From positions 620,001-684,000 of the forward strand of contig OZ242267.1 in the NCBI GenBank assembly GCA_965207335.1: 64,000 nt of DNA, read 5' to 3'. The DNA is from G965207335 sp965207335. GTDB taxonomy: Bacteria; Pseudomonadota; Gammaproteobacteria; PS1; Pseudothioglobaceae. Below, piece by piece: positions 51,128 to 59,558 of this stretch. The translations under genes were made by a program, and so were the position numbers. Numbering within the stretch: the first letter of the stretch is position 1; each line of letters opens with the position of its first letter. Under the pieces are notes generated by a model. That model was given only the letters and a program-made list of their open reading frames with translations, made no database searches and was not told the DNA's origin.

Positions 51128-52984
51128 TTATAGCATTTTATTGATGCGTTTAACAAATTCTGCAGGCTCTTTAATTTGCCCGCCCTCTATTAAAACAGCT
51201 TGGTCAAATAAAATTTTAATTAAGTCTTCATCAATATTATCTTTTAATCTTGTAACTAACTTATGCTCTGGGTTTAGCTCAAGTATTGGCTTACTTTCTG
51301 GAACATCTTGCCCTAAGGATTTCATAATTCGTTCCATATTACCGCCCATATCATTTTCATCAACCACTAAACAAGATGGAGATTCTTGTAGTCTATTACT
51401 TATTTTTACCTCTTTGACAGAATTTGTTAAAATTTCTGATGCTTTTTGTATAACTTCTGCGAAATCTTGGGATTCTTTTTCTTTTTTATTTTTGTCTTCT
51501 TTAGTGTCTAAATCTGATAAATCCCCTTTGGCAACTGATTTTAGTTGTTTACCTTTATATTCAGTAAAATTACTAACCATCCATTCATCAACTCTGTCGC
51601 CTAATAATAAAACCTCAATATCTTTTTGTTTAAATATTTCTAAGTTAGGTGAGTTTTTAGCAGATTCAATATTATCTGAGGTAATATAATAAATATACTT
51701 TTGCTCGTCTGACATTCTTGTTACATAATCATTTAAAGATACATTTTGTGCTATATCACTATCTTTGGTAGTAGCAAATCTTAATAATGAGGTAATAGTG
51801 TCTTTATTAGCAAAGTCTTCCACTACACCTTCTTTCATTACCATGCCAAATTCAGCCCAAAATTGCGAATATAATTCTGGTTTATTTTTCGCTATTTTTT
51901 CTAACTCTGATAATATTCTTTTTACAGATACACTACGGATTTTATCAATTACTTTATTATTTTGTAAAATTTCTCTTGATACATTAAGAGGTAAATCACT
52001 AGTATCAATAACACCTTTGATAAATCTTAAATATAATGGCATTAGTTTTTCATTATCTTCCATTATAAAAACATGTTTTGAAAATAGTTTTATACCGCCT
52101 TTTCTTTTTGGCTCCCACATATCAAATGGTGCTTTTTTGGGTATGTAAAATAATGATATATATTCCATTTTACCCTCTACTTTATTGTGTATTTGAGCAA
52201 TAGGTGGTTGCATATCATAACTCAACTGCTGATAAAAATCATCGTAATCTTTTTGTTTTAATGTTTTTTTATCCTCAGTCCAAAATGCTTTTGATTTGTT
52301 GATAGTTTCGTATTCAATAGTTGCATTTTTATCATCTTCTGCTATTGGTTTCAACATTTTTATAGGCACAGGTATATAATCAGAATAAGTCTTAACAACA
52401 CTTTTTATACGATAATCTTCTAAAAATTCTTTTTCACCTGCTTTGACATGCAAAGTAACACTGGTGCCGTATTCTTGTTTGTCAATATTTTCTATACTAT
52501 AATCGCCCTTACCTTGTGACGACCAACGAACGCCTTTATCCTTACTTTCTCCTGCTTTAAGGGTTTCAATTATTACTTTGTTGGCAATTATAAAACTAGA
52601 ATAAAATCCAACTCCAAATTGACCTATAAGTTGATTATCTTGTACTTTATTTTTATCTAAATTAGCAAGGAATTTTTTAGTACCAGAATTAGCAATAGTG
52701 CCAATATTTTCTATTACTTCATCAATAGTCATACCTATGCCATTATCTTTTACGGTAATTGTTTTAGCATCTTTATTTATATCAATATGTATCTCGCCGT
52801 TTTTGAGATTTTTGGATAGTTTTTTATCAAATAAAGCACTAAATCTAAGTTTATCAACTGCATCAGATGCATTAGATATTAATTCTCTTAAAAAAATCTC
52901 CTTGTTAGAATATAAAGAATGAATCATTAAATCTAATAATTGACTGACTTCAGTTTGGAAACTATGTGTTTTTTTATTGCTCAT
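51128..52984 (-). CDS. htpG: Chaperone HtpG (Hsp90)
   Basis: Cytosolic Hsp90 chaperone, 618 residues. The N-terminal ATPase GHKL motifs are FLRELISNASDAVDKLRF, VKDNGIGMT, GTIANSGTKKF and GQFGVGFYS. Middle and C-terminal domains are complete to the family end. Single gene; a possible heat-shock promoter lies upstream. Confidence 0.97.
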   Translation of the reverse strand: MSNKKTHSFQTEVSQLLDLMIHSLYSNKEIFLRELISNASDAVDKLRFSALFDKKLSKNLKNGEIHIDINKDAKTITVKDNGIGMTIDEVIENIGTIANSGTKKFLANLDKNKVQDNQLIGQFGVGFYSSFIIANKVIIETLKAGESKDKGVRWSSQGKGDYSIENIDKQEYGTSVTLHVKAGEKEFLEDYRIKSVVKTYSDYIPVPIKMLKPIAEDDKNATIEYETINKSKAFWTEDKKTLKQKDYDDFYQQLSYDMQPPIAQIHNKVEGKMEYISLFYIPKKAPFDMWEPKRKGGIKLFSKHVFIMEDNEKLMPLYLRFIKGVIDTSDLPLNVSREILQNNKVIDKIRSVSVKRILSELEKIAKNKPELYSQFWAEFGMVMKEGVVEDFANKDTITSLLRFATTKDSDIAQNVSLNDYVTRMSDEQKYIYYITSDNIESAKNSPNLEIFKQKDIEVLLLGDRVDEWMVSNFTEYKGKQLKSVAKGDLSDLDTKEDKNKKEKESQDFAEVIQKASEILTNSVKEVKISNRLQESPSCLVVDENDMGGNMERIMKSLGQDVPESKPILELNPEHKLVTRLKDNIDEDLIKILFDQAVLIEGGQIKEPAEFVKRINKML

Positions 52985-53029
52985 AATATAATATTTAAAA
53001 TAATAATTTAAGATTGTTGCATAATAAAT

Positions 53030-53053
53030 AGTAATGGTTCTTTATTTTTCAAG
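53030..53053 (-). promoter_or_regulatory. Possible heat-shock (sigma-32) promoter of htpG
   Basis: On the minus strand CTTGAA (53053-53048) is followed after about 10 nt by CCATTACT (53037-53030). This is near the CTTGAA...CCCCATNT consensus, but the spacing is short and two of the four C residues are missing. Located about 45-70 bp before the htpG start. Confidence 0.3.
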
Positions 53054-53161
53054 TGAAATATTAAAAAAAATGTTTTATTATTTGTTAAAATACTAGCAAT
53101 ATTCTATAAGATGGTATTTAAAATAGCAAAATATTGCCTTAATACAATTTTATTACTAAAT

Positions 53162-53179
53162 GAGGCCTTTGTATAAATA
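53162..53179 (+). repeat. Single end of the GAGACC element before ftsA
   Basis: gaggcctttgtataaata is close to the element's left end. The right end is missing. It lies 35 bp upstream of ftsA. Confidence 0.5.
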
Positions 53180-53214
53180 TCTCTAAATAATTAAAATATT
53201 TCAAGTATATTATT

Positions 53215-54432
53215 ATGGCTAAACCAATTGTTAGTATAGATATAGGAAGTTCAAAAATAGTAGTTTTAATATCTGAATATAAAGATGGAGTATTTAACAT
53301 TTTAGGTGTTGGTACTAAAAAATCTGATGGCTTTAAAAAAGGTGCTGTAGTTGATATAAATATTCTTGCACCTGTTATAAAAGACACTATATCTGAGGCA
53401 GAAAATATGTCTAGATGTCAAATAAACGAAGTAATATTAGGTGTCTCAGGCTGTGGAATACAAAATACAAAGTCAATTGGTTCTACTGATATTCGCTACG
53501 GTGAGATTGATGAGTATAGCATTAATAAAGTACTAAAAAATGCAGAAAGTATAACAATGTCTGCTAATCAAGAAATTCTCCATGTATTTCCTAATTATTT
53601 TATGATTAATAAACTATCAAAAGTAACTAATCCACTAGGTATGCACGGCAATAATTTAGAAGCCCATGTTCATATTATAACTAATGATAGCAATATCGTC
53701 AAAAATACTATAAAAAGTATTAGTCAGTGTGGTGTTGCTGTGTCTAATACTATTTTAAATACGATAGCAGTTAGTGAGTCTTTATTAACCGAAGATGAAA
53801 AAAACAGTGGTGTTTGTGTTATTGATATAGGCTATGACACCACAGATATTATCATATATAAAGATAATTCTATTTGTCATACAGAAGTAATAGATATTGC
53901 AGGAGATAATGTTACTAAAGATATTGCTTATGCTTTTAGTTCTTCACACGATGATGCAGAAGGATTTAAAATTAATCATGGTCATGCACTAGAAAAATTA
54001 ATTATTGAAGAAACATTTATTGATGTTCAACACAGTGGGGATTCACAAGCAAAACAATTATCTTCTAGAACTTTAGCAAAAGTTATTGAAGCAAGATATG
54101 ATGAAATATTTAAGATTATTAAGCAATCTCTGGAAAATAAAGGTTATATAGATATGTTAAATGCCATAGTTATAACAGGCGGAGGTGCGAAAATTGCTGG
54201 CTGTGCTAATTCAGCAGAAATAGTTTTTAATAGGTCAACTAGAATTGGTACTATTGGAATTAATGATAATATAAAAGGTGCAGACCATCTTAATAATGAT
54301 ACTTGTTATGCAACAAGTATTGGCTTATTAATATTTAGTAAAAATAATAACATTAATATTAATCCTAATAATGATAATTTACAAAAGAAATCTTTATGGA
54401 TAAAATTCAAGAACTTTATATCACATATTTAG
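53215..54432 (+). CDS. ftsA: Cell division protein FtsA
   Basis: Actin-like protein that tethers FtsZ to the membrane. 405 residues. SIDIGSSKIVVLI is phosphate 1, VCVIDIGYDTTDIIIYK phosphate 2 and VITGGGAKIAG the adenosine motif. The C-terminus SLWIKFKNFISH is an amphipathic membrane-targeting helix. It is followed after 72 bp by lpxC; ftsZ, expected in between, is not present. ftsQ is not upstream either. Confidence 0.95.
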   Translation: MAKPIVSIDIGSSKIVVLISEYKDGVFNILGVGTKKSDGFKKGAVVDINILAPVIKDTISEAENMSRCQINEVILGVSGCGIQNTKSIGSTDIRYGEIDEYSINKVLKNAESITMSANQEILHVFPNYFMINKLSKVTNPLGMHGNNLEAHVHIITNDSNIVKNTIKSISQCGVAVSNTILNTIAVSESLLTEDEKNSGVCVIDIGYDTTDIIIYKDNSICHTEVIDIAGDNVTKDIAYAFSSSHDDAEGFKINHGHALEKLIIEETFIDVQHSGDSQAKQLSSRTLAKVIEARYDEIFKIIKQSLENKGYIDMLNAIVITGGGAKIAGCANSAEIVFNRSTRIGTIGINDNIKGADHLNNDTCYATSIGLLIFSKNNNININPNNDNLQKKSLWIKFKNFISHI

Positions 54433-54504
54433 AGGCTATTAGTCAACTTTATATTGTACAAACTAGACTTATTTTTATGATTATAAACTACTTTATAAAT
54501 AATT

Positions 54505-55422
54505 ATGATAAAACAAAGAAGTATTATCCACCAAGTAAGTGCAAGAGGTAAGGGAATTCATAGCGGTAGAAAAGTATTAATGAATTTACTGCCAGCACCT
54601 ATTGATCATGGGGTAATATTTAAACGCCTAGACTTAAATGGCAAAACAATTAAAGCCCACAATGCATTCGTAAACGAGGTTATATTATCCACAGGGCTAG
54701 AAGAAGATGGCACCAAGGTATCCACAGTAGAACATTTATTATCAGCATTATCAGCATTAGGAATTGATAATATAATTGTGGAATTAGACTCATTTGAAGT
54801 GCCAATTATGGATGGTAGCTCGGCACATTTTATATTTTTAATTCAAGCAGCAGGAATAGTAGAACAAGATGCCTATAAAAAGTTTTTTGTTATTAAAAAA
54901 CCAATTAAAATACAACATAATGACAGTTGGGCAGAATTATTACCATATTTTGGGTTTAAAGTTTCGTTAGAAATTGATTTTTATCATAAATTTATTAAAG
55001 ATAGCGGACAAAAACTATCTTTTGATTTTAGTAATGAATCGTATTTAAAAGAAATAAGTAGAGCCAGAACATTTGGACTGCTAAAAGATTTAAAAGCACT
55101 ACAAAAAAAAGGCAAGGCATTAGGTGCAAGTACGGAAAATGCAATTGCACTAGATGATGATACTATTTTAAATACTGATGGTGTGCGTTATACTAACGAA
55201 TTTGTAAAACACAAAATACTAGATATTATTGGCGATTTATATCTATTAGGTAATAGTGTTGTAGGTGAGTATAAAGGCTATAAAACAGGGCATAATATTA
55301 ACAATAAGCTACTCACTAAATTACTTGATGATGAAGATTCTTGGGAAATTCAAGAATTTGAAAAACAAGATACACCAATAACATTTTACTCTGACAGTGA
55401 CTGGCAAAAAAACTTTATTTAG
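54505..55422 (+). CDS. lpxC: UDP-3-O-acyl-N-acetylglucosamine deacetylase LpxC
   Basis: Committed step of lipid A synthesis, zinc-dependent. 305 residues. TVEHLLSALSALGIDN and VKHKILDIIGDLYLLG contain the zinc ligands (two His and an Asp), with the active-site Glu and His as in the family. Presence indicates a Gram-negative cell with lipopolysaccharide. Normally follows ftsA-ftsZ. Confidence 0.96.
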   Translation: MIKQRSIIHQVSARGKGIHSGRKVLMNLLPAPIDHGVIFKRLDLNGKTIKAHNAFVNEVILSTGLEEDGTKVSTVEHLLSALSALGIDNIIVELDSFEVPIMDGSSAHFIFLIQAAGIVEQDAYKKFFVIKKPIKIQHNDSWAELLPYFGFKVSLEIDFYHKFIKDSGQKLSFDFSNESYLKEISRARTFGLLKDLKALQKKGKALGASTENAIALDDDTILNTDGVRYTNEFVKHKILDIIGDLYLLGNSVVGEYKGYKTGHNINNKLLTKLLDDEDSWEIQEFEKQDTPITFYSDSDWQKNFI

Positions 55423-55445
55423 TTGCAACCTGCGACTATTTTATT

Positions 55446-55463
55446 GAGACCTTTGTATAAATA
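55446..55463 (+). repeat. Single end of the GAGACC element behind lpxC
   Basis: gagacctttgtataaata followed by ggggttattagcaa resembles the left end of the element at 17439 (aggggtgattagcaa). No right end is found before the gene at 55484. Confidence 0.6.
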
Positions 55464-55483
55464 GGGGTTATTAGCAATAAGTT

Positions 55484-55942
55484 TTATTGCCATTTATATT
55501 GCTTATTTAAACAATAATCTAACCACCTAGATAATAAAATATTCAAATCCCACTTCAAGTCAAAATCGCTACATCCATTAATATATGGGTGGTTACTATT
55601 TATCATATCATCTTTACACATAGATATTGCCTCTATTAATTTAGCATCAAAATAAACCTTAATTTTTATGTCTGGTTTTTTTATTTCTATATCATCCAAA
55701 CAAAATTTATGGCTAAGTGTGCAATACAAAGTATAAGTAGATTTTTTATCAATCCACAAATACAAATCATTATACTGCTCATGTTTTGCAATTATATCTT
55801 TATTTAAGCTCGATAAATTTGGAATTAAACGGGTTATTTTTTGATAATTATTTTCTAATAAGCGTTGTAAATACTCACTACTATAATACCTAATGTTATT
55901 ATAAGTTTGTTTTATGCTATTATTATATAATTCTACATCCAT
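55484..55942 (-). CDS. DUF1249 protein (YqiB-like)
   Basis: A 152-residue protein with YSSEYLQRLLENNYQKITRL, YTLYCTLSHKFCLDD and SDFDLKWDLNILLSRWLDYCL, a pattern of DUF1249. In E. coli yqiB lies directly next to cpdA, the same arrangement as here. Overlaps the cpdA end by 10 bp. Function unknown. Confidence 0.75.
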   Translation of the reverse strand: MDVELYNNSIKQTYNNIRYYSSEYLQRLLENNYQKITRLIPNLSSLNKDIIAKHEQYNDLYLWIDKKSTYTLYCTLSHKFCLDDIEIKKPDIKIKVYFDAKLIEAISMCKDDMINSNHPYINGCSDFDLKWDLNILLSRWLDYCLNKQYKWQ

Positions 55943-56634
55943 ACTACTTTATGTTTTATAGTGCCATTTATAGGTAATTTAAACTGTAAATATCCATAAC
56001 TTAATTGTGCTTTATTAAATTGTTTAGCACTAGATGGACAACTAAATAATGCTAAATTATCTCTTGCAAAAAACTTATACTCATGGCTATGTCCCCAAGT
56101 AACAGCTTTAATTCTTGGGTATTTTTTTATAATAGCAAATAAACTATCGCTATTAGTTAGCGACAACCTATCATCCCAACTACTAGCCATAGATAAAATA
56201 GGATGATGTATAACTAATATTATATTGGGTTTTGAACTTTTTAGGACAAGGTTTTCTATTTTTTTTAACTCTAAGTCAGTAATAAATCCATAAACTTGCC
56301 CCTCTACTACCGAATTAATAAAAATAATACTCCAATTACCCAAACTAACATAGTCATTACAGTAATAACTAAGGTGTTTTGTTATTAGTTTAATATCATC
56401 GTGATTACCGCCTATTAAAGATATATTTTTAGCCTTTATAGTTTTTAATAAGTCTAATAAAATTTTATAATTCTCATTATTAGCATTACTGACTAAATCA
56501 CCTGTTATTATCACTAAATCAGCATTAATTTTATTAATATTAGCAATTACTTTTTGCAGTTTATTTTTATTACTAACTTCTGCTGTTTTATCTATATGGC
56601 AGTCACTTATTTGTGCTAATATTTTATATTCCAT
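55933..56634 (-). CDS. cpdA: Metallophosphoesterase, CpdA-like cAMP phosphodiesterase
   Basis: A calcineurin-like phosphoesterase of 233 residues. The metal motifs are QISDCHID, VIITGDLV, IGGNHDD, VIHHPI and WGHSHEY in the family order. The neighbour gene and size suggest CpdA, which hydrolyses cyclic AMP, but the substrate is inferred. First gene of a two-gene unit. Confidence 0.85.
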   Translation of the reverse strand: MEYKILAQISDCHIDKTAEVSNKNKLQKVIANINKINADLVIITGDLVSNANNENYKILLDLLKTIKAKNISLIGGNHDDIKLITKHLSYYCNDYVSLGNWSIIFINSVVEGQVYGFITDLELKKIENLVLKSSKPNIILVIHHPILSMASSWDDRLSLTNSDSLFAIIKKYPRIKAVTWGHSHEYKFFARDNLALFSCPSSAKQFNKAQLSYGYLQFKLPINGTIKHKVVWM

Positions 56635-56660
56635 AATTTAGTTAGTATTATTATGTAGTT

Positions 56661-56767
56661 GAGACCTTTACATAAATAGGAATGGTTAACAGAGCTCTGA
56701 TTTTTGCTTAATGTCAGTGAGTGGAAAGCGGGGTTCTGATGATTATTCATGTTTATACAAAGGTCTC
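56661..56767 (+). mobile_element. Small inverted-repeat element (MITE-like), short form, 107 bp
   Basis: gagacctttacataaatagg at the left and gtttatacaaaggtctc at the right. The interior (acagagctctgatttttgcttaa, gtgagtggaaagcggggttctgatgattattcatg) is nearly the same as the copy at 14968. Lies between cpdA and alr. No exact target duplication is seen. Confidence 0.82.
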
Positions 56768-56770
56768 TGT

Positions 56771-57811
56771 TTAATTAACTACTTTATACTCAGCCTTAAC
56801 ATTATTTAATAACTCATAGGCAATAGTATTACTATGAAGTGCTATTTCTTCAATAGCCAAACCTTTACCCCATAAAATAGCATCATCATTAATTGCTACT
56901 TTATGATTTTTAATATCAACACATATTAAATTCATAGAAACAACACCTATTAAATAACATATATTATTATTTATAAGTACTGGGGTATTATTTTTAGCAC
57001 TATACGGATAGCCGTTTGCATAGCCTATATTAACTACTGCCATATTAGTATCACTATTAACTTTATAAGTTTGTCCATAACCAATTTTATCACCTGCTGT
57101 TAATTTTTTTACTGTTATTATCTTAGCTGTTAATGTCATAACTGGTGCTAACTTAGCATCCTTTAATCCAAATGGCGAAACACCATAAAGCATAATACCA
57201 GGTCTAATATAATCCAAATGTACTTCCTTAGTAGTCATAATGCCAGCAGAATTAGCTATACTTTTGGCAAAATTATTATATTTTTTGCTATATTTTTTTA
57301 ATAATTTTAATTGACTAAAAATACTATTTATATCTTTATCGGCACTATGTAAATGACTCATAATTGCGATAATATTTATATTACTTTTATTAATTAGTTT
57401 GTCTATATAACTGTTAAATTCAGCAAAACTTAAACCTAATCTATTCATACTAATATCAATTTTTAACCAAATATTGATATTTTTATCGCTATTTAGTAAG
57501 TAACTAATTTGCTTTACACTATAAATAACTACATGAAAATTATGCTCAACAATTAAATTTAGCTTGTCTTTTTGGTAAAAATCACTTAGAATTAATATTT
57601 TTGTAGTGCTAAGTTGTTGTAATTCTAGTGCTTCTTTAATATTTGCTACTGCAAAAAAATCTACTTCCTGTAACTCTTTAGCGACAATTTTTATATTATG
57701 CCCATAAGCATTTGACTTGACAACAGCAACTATATTACTACTGGAATATTCTCTAACTATGCTTAAATTGTGTTTTAATGCTGATTTTGATATATATGCT
57801 ATAACAGACAT
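56771..57811 (-). CDS. alr: Alanine racemase Alr
   Basis: Makes D-alanine for peptidoglycan. 346 residues. The PLP lysine is in AVVKSNAYGHN near residue 33, with LDYIRPGIMLYGVSPF and a C-terminal domain holding IGYGQTY that carries the catalytic Tyr. Its start lies 5 nt after the dnaB stop, giving the common dnaB-alr operon. Confidence 0.95.
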   Translation of the reverse strand: MSVIAYISKSALKHNLSIVREYSSSNIVAVVKSNAYGHNIKIVAKELQEVDFFAVANIKEALELQQLSTTKILILSDFYQKDKLNLIVEHNFHVVIYSVKQISYLLNSDKNINIWLKIDISMNRLGLSFAEFNSYIDKLINKSNINIIAIMSHLHSADKDINSIFSQLKLLKKYSKKYNNFAKSIANSAGIMTTKEVHLDYIRPGIMLYGVSPFGLKDAKLAPVMTLTAKIITVKKLTAGDKIGYGQTYKVNSDTNMAVVNIGYANGYPYSAKNNTPVLINNNICYLIGVVSMNLICVDIKNHKVAINDDAILWGKGLAIEEIALHSNTIAYELLNNVKAEYKVVN

Positions 57812-57816
57812 AATGT

Positions 57817-59322
57817 CTATAAATTTGGGTCAAAATTATCTGTGTCTGTTAGAGTCCCATCAATAACATTTTCTAAGCCAGAATAATCATCATCATCAAA
57901 ATTATATTTATTATGCTCATCGGCTATATCTGTTTCATAATTACTAGGTTGCATTAATAAATCTACATTACTAGGTAAATTAATAAACTTAGCATATTCT
58001 TTTTGAAAACCTAGTTTAGCCGTGCCAATAGGACCATTGCGGTGTTTAGCTATTTTAATATCGGCTTTATTTAATTCTTCTTCGCCTTTGTATTCACTAT
58101 CATGATAAACCTCATCACGATAAATAAAAGCCACAATATCTGCATCTTGCTCTATTGCTCCTGAGTCTCTTAAGTCTGACATTTGAGGAATTCTACCTTT
58201 ACTAGTTTTTGCTCTGGACTCAACGCTACGGTTTAATTGTGATAAGGCAATAATAGGCACTTTTAATTCACGAGCTAGTGACTTTAATGCTCTTGATATT
58301 AATGATATTTCTTGTACCCGATTTTCAACATTACTACCGACACCCATAAGTTGCAAATAGTCAATGACAATTAAAGCTAAATCTTTATGTTGGCGTTTAA
58401 TACGCCTACATTTAGCTCTTATTTGTATCGGTGTTATTGATGGAGTTTCGTCAATAATAATATTACTACCATCAAAGCTATCAGTTGCTTTTGTTATTTT
58501 ATCCCAATCCTCATCATCTAAATTTCCTACTCTTATTTTCTGGGCATCAATCTTGCCACAAGATGAAATCATACGCATGACAATCTGTTCATAAGACATT
58601 TCTAAACTAAATATTGCCACAGGTTTTTTATCACTAGCATGAATGGCAATATTTTCAACAATATTCATAGCAAGTGCAGTTTTACCCATACTAGGTCTGC
58701 CAGCAATTATTATTAAATCACCCTCGTGCAGTCCTGATGTTATCTTATCTATCTCTTTAAAACCTGTTTTTACAGCAGGTAAACCACCATCTTGAATTTT
58801 TTGTATTTTATTTACTACTTCTTTGATAGCATCTTTTATATATATAGAATGCTCATCACTATTAACTAAATTTTCTGCTATGTGAAAAATTTCTTTTTCT
58901 GCAAAATCTAAAATATCATTATAATGCGAACCATCTTTTTTATATACCTTATCAGCAATTGCCCTAGCACTATCTAATAATGACCTTTTGATTGACATTT
59001 CACGCACTTGAGCGGCGTAAACTTTAATATTAGCAATGCTAGGGGTATTAGTACTTATTTTTACTAAATATTCAAAGCTACTAGTATTCGCAATTTTAGA
59101 GTCATTGCTTAAATATTCTCGTACTGTTAAAATATCAGCTGGCTTGTCATGCTCTATTAAATCACTTATAGCACTAAATATTATTTTATGTTCACTACGA
59201 TAAAAATCATCTTTTGACAATATATCAGCAATATTATCCCAAGACTTATTTTCCAGCATTAAACCGCCCAATAATGACTGCTCTGATTCTAACGAGTAAG
59301 GTGGTATTCGTACTTCATTCAT
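57817..59322 (-). CDS. dnaB: Replicative DNA helicase DnaB
   Basis: Hexameric 5'-3' helicase of the replication fork, 501 residues. N-terminal domain with PPYSLESEQSLLGGLML, then RecA-like ATPase with Walker A AGRPSMGKTALAMN, Walker B LALIVIDYLQLM, and SDLRDSGAIEQDADIVAFIYRD. No intein. Slightly longer C-terminal acidic tail than usual. Confidence 0.97.
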   Translation of the reverse strand: MNEVRIPPYSLESEQSLLGGLMLENKSWDNIADILSKDDFYRSEHKIIFSAISDLIEHDKPADILTVREYLSNDSKIANTSSFEYLVKISTNTPSIANIKVYAAQVREMSIKRSLLDSARAIADKVYKKDGSHYNDILDFAEKEIFHIAENLVNSDEHSIYIKDAIKEVVNKIQKIQDGGLPAVKTGFKEIDKITSGLHEGDLIIIAGRPSMGKTALAMNIVENIAIHASDKKPVAIFSLEMSYEQIVMRMISSCGKIDAQKIRVGNLDDEDWDKITKATDSFDGSNIIIDETPSITPIQIRAKCRRIKRQHKDLALIVIDYLQLMGVGSNVENRVQEISLISRALKSLARELKVPIIALSQLNRSVESRAKTSKGRIPQMSDLRDSGAIEQDADIVAFIYRDEVYHDSEYKGEEELNKADIKIAKHRNGPIGTAKLGFQKEYAKFINLPSNVDLLMQPSNYETDIADEHNKYNFDDDDYSGLENVIDGTLTDTDNFDPNL

Positions 59323-59425
59323 AACTATATTATAACTAATAATTATAAGTAAAAATTACTATATTATGTGATAAAACTAGGGTTTAAAAAGAATAAATCA
59401 TAACAGGCAAGGCTTGTTATAACAC

Positions 59426-59516
59426 TACAAACACACCCACCGTCATTGCTAGCCTTGATAAAGGCGTGAGATTGCCACACACTAAAAAACAGTGTTCGCA
59501 ATGACGACATAATTGC
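59426..59516. repeat. gattgccaca/caatgacg intergenic repeat
   Basis: cgtcattgctagccttgataaaggcgtgagattgccacacac, a short spacer, then gtgttcgcaatgacga. The outer words cgtcattg and caatgacg can pair, so the whole element can fold into a long hairpin. Same family as near 51000. Confidence 0.75.
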
Positions 59517-59523
59517 TAAGATG

Positions 59524-59557
59524 AAAAAAAAGCCGACTTATTAAATCGGCTTTTTTA
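59524..59557. terminator. Bidirectional rho-independent terminator
   Basis: Stem AGCCGA/TCGGCT with loop cttattaaa, A-run before and T-run after. It lies directly behind the stop of the large surface protein on the minus strand, so it should end that transcript. Confidence 0.88.
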
Positions 59558-59558
59558 T

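Noticed and set aside
54433..54504. A short or degraded ftsZ between ftsA and lpxC
   Set aside because: Only 72 bp, no tubulin signature in any frame.
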